In this document: in pieces, positions 60,656 to 64,000 of the stretch
Position numbering within the stretch: the stretch's first letter is position 1
How the letters are laid out: each line of letters begins with the position of its first letter
From: Sphingopyxis panaciterrulae
Lineage (GTDB): Bacteria; Pseudomonadota; Alphaproteobacteria; Sphingomonadales; Sphingomonadaceae
Direction: 5' to 3'
NCBI RefSeq assembly: GCF_014199295.1
Contig: NZ_JACIJH010000004.1
Location: forward strand, 62,001-126,000
DNA: 64,000 bases
Notes under the pieces: model-generated
The model's database searches: none
Told to the model about the DNA's origin: nothing
Seen by the model: only the letters and a program-made list of their open reading frames with translations
Made by a program: the position numbers and the translations under genes

Positions 60656-62044
60656 ATGAACCGTCGCCAACTGCTCGGCATCCTCACCGCCTCCACCGCG
60701 GCGGCCGGCCTGCCCCGTCTCGCCTTCGCCCGGACACCGGGGATCAGCCTCTCGCTCGAAGACGCGGCCAGCGGCCCGACCATCCCGGCCGATTATGTCG
60801 GCCTTTCCTACGAAGCCGCGCAATTCGCCAATCCCGATTTCTTCACGCCGTCGAACAAGGCGCTGATCGCACTGTTCCGCGAACTGTCGCCGTCGGGCGT
60901 GCTGCGCATCGGCGGCGGATCGAGTGAATATACCAGCTATTCGGAGCAGGACCCCACGGGCCCCGCCCCCTTTGAGGTGTTCGGGCCGGACACGTCCAAG
61001 ACGGAAAAGCACGGCACCGTCACCACGGCGCTGGCGCTGCGCAACCTGCGCGGGTTCCTCGACGCGACCGGCTGGACCTGTATCTGGGGTCTGAATTTCG
61101 GCCAGGGCAGCAAGGAAAATGCGGCCGCCGAAGCCGCGGCGGTGCAGCGCATCCTGGGACCCCGGCTGATGCTGATCCAGATCGGCAACGAGGTCGACGG
61201 CTTCCGTACCCGCTATCGCCCCGACACCTGGGGACCGGCCGATTTCATCCGCGAATGGAACGAATTTCACAACGCGATCGTGGCGGCCGCGCCCGGCCTG
61301 AAGTTCGCGGGGCCGGACATTTCGAACAAGCTCGACTATCTGACCGCCTTCGCCGCCGAGGCGCCTAAGCATCCCGACGTGGTGATGCTGAGCGCCCATT
61401 ATTACGCCATGGGTCCCGCCGGAAATCCGGAAGCGACGATCGAGCAGTTGATGGAGCCCGATCCCAGCACCACGACGATGCGGTCCGAGCGCTTCCCGGT
61501 GGTCCAGAAGGCGGTCGAGACCTCGGGCCTTCCCTATCGCATGACAGAGGGGAACAGTTGCTGGAACGGCGGCCAGCCGGGCGTTTCCGACACGCTCGCT
61601 TCGGCCCTGTGGTGCGCCGACGCCATGCTGCGCTTCGCCCGGCTCGGCTGGGTCGGCGTCAACTGGCACGGCGGCGGCAACGGCCATTATTCGCCGATCG
61701 TCGGCGCGCCCTCGACCGGCTTCTCCCGTCGTCCGGAATTCTATGGGATTCAGTTCGCGCAGCTTCTGACCGGCGCGACCTTCGTGCCCGCGACGCTGAC
61801 GGGCGCCAGCCGCTTCGTCACCGCCTATGCGGTTGAGCGCCATGGCGTTCGCAAGGTGGCGATCGTCAACAAGGATCTGACGCCCGCCACCATCACCCTG
61901 CCCGTCCCGGCAAAGCCCGACGCGATTGTCCTTTCCGGACCGGCGCGCGATGCGACGCAGGGCACCAACCTGACCAATGTCGCCACCAGGGGCGGACGCT
62001 CCGTGACCGTGCCGCCGCACTCCGCCGCGCTGTTCACCCTCTAG
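60656..62044 (+). CDS. GH79-like beta-glucuronidase
   Basis: A 462-residue exported enzyme with a Tat-like start (N-R-R-Q-L-L-G) and A-F-A cleavage near residue 25. A TIM barrel carries the acid/base glutamate E179 in Q-I-G-N-E-V-D and the nucleophile E298 in M-T-E-G-N-S. The C-terminal beta-sandwich (R-F-V-T-A-Y-A-V, V-A-I-V-N-K-D) fits the GH79 C-terminal domain of heparanase-like beta-glucuronidases. It probably removes glucuronic acid, or its 4-O-methyl form, from a plant or algal glycan. GGAG lies six bases before the ATG. It is followed after ten bases by the ThuA-domain gene. Confidence 0.78.
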   Translation: MNRRQLLGILTASTAAAGLPRLAFARTPGISLSLEDAASGPTIPADYVGLSYEAAQFANPDFFTPSNKALIALFRELSPSGVLRIGGGSSEYTSYSEQDPTGPAPFEVFGPDTSKTEKHGTVTTALALRNLRGFLDATGWTCIWGLNFGQGSKENAAAEAAAVQRILGPRLMLIQIGNEVDGFRTRYRPDTWGPADFIREWNEFHNAIVAAAPGLKFAGPDISNKLDYLTAFAAEAPKHPDVVMLSAHYYAMGPAGNPEATIEQLMEPDPSTTTMRSERFPVVQKAVETSGLPYRMTEGNSCWNGGQPGVSDTLASALWCADAMLRFARLGWVGVNWHGGGNGHYSPIVGAPSTGFSRRPEFYGIQFAQLLTGATFVPATLTGASRFVTAYAVERHGVRKVAIVNKDLTPATITLPVPAKPDAIVLSGPARDATQGTNLTNVATRGGRSVTVPPHSAALFTL

Positions 62045-62054
62045 GGCCAACCCG

Positions 62055-62942
62055 ATGGTCGTCCGCCTGCTGCTCGCCGTCATCGCGCTGATCCCGGCGC
62101 TTGTCCAGCCGGCGGACGCCCGATCCGCCCCGCTGCGGGTGCTGATTGTTGACGGCGTCAACAATCACGACTGGCCCGCCACCACCCCGGTGCTCAAAAG
62201 CCTTCTGGAGGACAGCGGACGCTTTCGCGTCGATGTCTCGACCAGCCCGCCGCGCGGCGCGCCCGAGGCCGACTGGACGGGCTGGCGCCCTCGCTTCGCG
62301 CGCTATGACGTCGTCCTCAGCAACTTCAACGGCGGCGACCATGGTCTCGACGTCGTCCAGTGGCCGGCCGCGGTCCGCACCGATTTCGAGGCCTATGTGA
62401 AGCGGGGTGGCGGTTTCGTCAGCTTTCATGCCGCCAATAACGCCTTCCCCGGCTGGCTGGCCTATGAAGAGATGGTGGGACTCCTGTGGCGGCCGAACAG
62501 CTTTGGCCCCGGCGTGACCTTCGACGCCGCCGGCAATCCGGTCGTCATTCCCGCCGACACCGGCCCGAATCCCAATCATCCGCGCCGCTACGATTTCGAC
62601 GTCGCCGTGCGCGACCGGAACCATCCGATCACCCGCGGCCTGCCCGCCCGCTTCGCGGTCCAGTCCGAACAGCTCACCTATGGCCAGCATGGCCCCGAAG
62701 CCGTGATCCGCGGCGGCGCCCTCACCTTCCTCACCTATGCCTGGTGCGAGGCGGTTCAGGAACGCGAGCCGATGGATTGGGTGCGCCGCTGGGGCAAGGG
62801 ACGCGTCTATGTCACCATGCTAGGGCACACATGGCACGACGAACCGTCGCCCAACCTCGCGAATCCGCAGTTCCGCACCCTGCTGCTGCGCGGCACCGAA
62901 TGGGCGGCAACCGGTCGGGTGACGATCCCGCTCCAGCAATAG
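62055..62942 (+). CDS. ThuA-domain protein
   Basis: A 295-residue exported protein with a signal peptide (L-L-L-A-V-I-A-L-I-P-A-L, cleavage near A-D-A-R). The class-I-amidotransferase-like ThuA fold is shown by L-I-V-D-G-V-N-N-H-D-W near residue 33, Y-D-V-V-L-S-N near residue 80, G-G-G-F-V-S-F-H-A-A-N near residue 118 and the final G-K-G-R-V-Y-V-T-M-L-G-H-T. ThuA proteins occur in sugar-use loci and may act on keto- or sugar-acid derivatives, but no activity is firmly known. It closes the inserted glycan cluster. Confidence 0.87.
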   Translation: MVVRLLLAVIALIPALVQPADARSAPLRVLIVDGVNNHDWPATTPVLKSLLEDSGRFRVDVSTSPPRGAPEADWTGWRPRFARYDVVLSNFNGGDHGLDVVQWPAAVRTDFEAYVKRGGGFVSFHAANNAFPGWLAYEEMVGLLWRPNSFGPGVTFDAAGNPVVIPADTGPNPNHPRRYDFDVAVRDRNHPITRGLPARFAVQSEQLTYGQHGPEAVIRGGALTFLTYAWCEAVQEREPMDWVRRWGKGRVYVTMLGHTWHDEPSPNLANPQFRTLLLRGTEWAATGRVTIPLQQ

Positions 62943-63069
62943 CCGCGCCCTTTTCCCATACGGAATGCACGGGAGGATTGCGCTTTTCCTTTTCGTCGCC
63001 GCCTGTCTCTGCCACAGGGCGCACGAAGAAGCGGGCCGGCGGATGGTCCGCTTTCGCGGGAACGGCATA

Positions 63070-64000
63070 ATGAACGAAGCGACCGAAAGTGCCGTCTGGC
63101 ACCCCTTCACCCAGCACGGCCTCGGGGAACCGATCCCCCTGATCGAGCGCGCCGCCGGCGCCCGCCTCTACGATGCGCTGGGCAACAGCTGGATCGACGC
63201 GATATCGAGCTGGTGGGTCACCACTCACGGCCACGCCCATCCGCGCATCATGGCCGCCATCCGCGCCCAGACCGAAAGGCTTGACCAGCTCATCTACGCC
63301 GGCTGGACGCACGAGCCCGCCGAAAGCCTTGCCGCCGGGCTGATCCGCATCACCCCCGATCCGCTGACCCGCGTCTTCTTCTCCGACTCGGGTTCGACCA
63401 GCGTCGAGGTCGCGCTCAAGATGGCGCTCGGCACTTTCGCCAACATCGGCGAGGATCGTCACCGTATCCTCGTCCTTCAGTACAGCTATCACGGCGACAC
63501 GATCGGCGCGATGTCGGTCGGCGAGCGCGGCGTCTACAACCGCGCGTATCAGCCCCTGCTGTTCGACGTGGGCACCATCCCCTTCCCGCACGAAGGGCAG
63601 GAGCAGGCCTGCCTCGACGCGCTCGAGGCCGCCTGTGCAGCCAAGGAAACGGGCGACGCGCCCGCGGCCTTCATCGTCGAACCGCTGATCCTCGGCGCCG
63701 GCGGCATGCTGGTCTATCCCGCCTGGGTGCTCGCCGAAATGCGTGCGATCTGCGCCCGCCACCGCGTGCTGTTCATCGCCGACGAGGTGATGACCGGCTG
63801 GGGCCGCACGGGCACCCGCTTCGCCTGCGAGCAGGCGGGCGTCATCCCCGACATCCTCTGCCTGTCGAAGGGGCTGACCGGCGGCGCGATCCCGCTCGCG
63901 GTCACGCTGTGTGTCGAGCCGATCTTCGCCGCGCATCTGTCGACCGACCGCGCGCGGCTCTTCTACCATTCGTCGAGCTATACCGCGAACCCCATCGCCT
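63070..64000 (+). CDS. bioA: Adenosylmethionine-8-amino-7-oxononanoate aminotransferase (3' end cut)
   Basis: The first 310 residues of a PLP aminotransferase that makes 7,8-diaminononanoate using S-adenosylmethionine as amino donor. W-H-P-F-T-Q near residue 10, S-S-W-W-V-T-T-H-G-H-A-H-P and Y-H-G-D-T-I-G-A-M-S-V-G are BioA marks that separate it from other class III aminotransferases; K267 in C-L-S-K-G is the PLP lysine. It would act between BioF and BioD in the pathway, yet 7.7 kb of glycan genes separate them here. No strong ribosome site precedes the ATG. The gene runs off the window. Confidence 0.95.
   Translation, partial: MNEATESAVWHPFTQHGLGEPIPLIERAAGARLYDALGNSWIDAISSWWVTTHGHAHPRIMAAIRAQTERLDQLIYAGWTHEPAESLAAGLIRITPDPLTRVFFSDSGSTSVEVALKMALGTFANIGEDRHRILVLQYSYHGDTIGAMSVGERGVYNRAYQPLLFDVGTIPFPHEGQEQACLDALEAACAAKETGDAPAAFIVEPLILGAGGMLVYPAWVLAEMRAICARHRVLFIADEVMTGWGRTGTRFACEQAGVIPDILCLSKGLTGGAIPLAVTLCVEPIFAAHLSTDRARLFYHSSSYTANPIA

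Noticed and set aside
63047-63066. Half of a CCCGCTTTCGCGGGAA repeat just before bioA as a mark of the cassette edge
   Set aside because: Similarity is partial and the other arm is missing, so it cannot be used as evidence for an insertion border.

Overview
The window looks like chromosomal DNA of a high-GC alphaproteobacterium of the Sphingomonadales, probably Sphingopyxis-like. This is inferred from gene order and protein character only: an aa3 cytochrome oxidase cluster (ctaC, ctaD, ctaB, small CoxF-like, ctaG, ctaE, DUF983, SURF1) running into thrC, a pyrE-pdxJ-acpS-lepB block, Xanthomonas/Caulobacter-type TonB receptors next to tryptophan-halogenase-like genes, and many intergenic palindromic repeats. 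Shine-Dalgarno sites are usually GGAG-like. Genes are densely packed, with many ATGA or TGATG stop/start overlaps. No tRNA, rRNA, CRISPR or insertion sequence was recognised.

Region 1 (1-8.4 kb): a glycan-uptake locus on the minus strand: MFS sugar transporter, large TonB receptor, a canonical halogenase-like flavoprotein and, overlapping it, a degenerate halogenase paralogue that runs off the left edge. A LacI-type regulator diverges from the transporter. A 20-bp perfect palindrome lies upstream of the receptor.

Region 2 (8.4-22.2 kb): a beta-glucan (laminarin-like) utilisation locus, also on the minus strand. The order of transcription is TonB receptor, terminator, halogenase-like, SapC, JmjC-like cupin, halogenase-like, GH16 endoglucanase, LacI regulator, MFS transporter and GH3 exoglucanase. 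LacI-type operators (core AACGTT) overlap the predicted receptor promoter and sit in front of the GH3 gene, suggesting one local regulon. Extracellular GH16 would cut the glucan, the receptor would import oligosaccharides, periplasmic GH3 would release glucose and the MFS protein would import it. The role of the halogenase/SapC/cupin proteins is not established.

Region 3 (22.5-26.7 kb): a second type of TonB receptor and a formylglycine sulfatase, pointing to a sulfated substrate. Region 4 (26.7-35.7 kb): 23S rRNA-type methyltransferase, thrC and the cytochrome oxidase biogenesis cluster, split by a terminator and a repeat. Region 5 (35.9-49.7 kb): housekeeping genes (pyrE, pdxJ, acpS, lepB, FKBP isomerase, rpsU, serB, miaA), with an orphan 2Fe-2S subunit, an RcnB-like protein, a GGDEF-EAL-PilZ protein and a fatty-acid desaturase.

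Region 6 (49.7-55.3 kb): branched-chain amino-acid genes ilvB, ilvN and ilvC, preceded by a short Leu/Ile-rich leader reading frame, then bioF and bioD. Region 7 (55.4-62.9 kb): two GH95-like enzymes, a GH79-like glucuronidase and a ThuA-domain protein, all on the plus strand and sitting between bioD and bioA; bioA runs off the right edge. This looks like a glycan-degradation insert in the biotin locus.

At least six families of intergenic inverted repeats occur, several inside apparent operons. Product names rest on motifs and family knowledge; no database search was possible.
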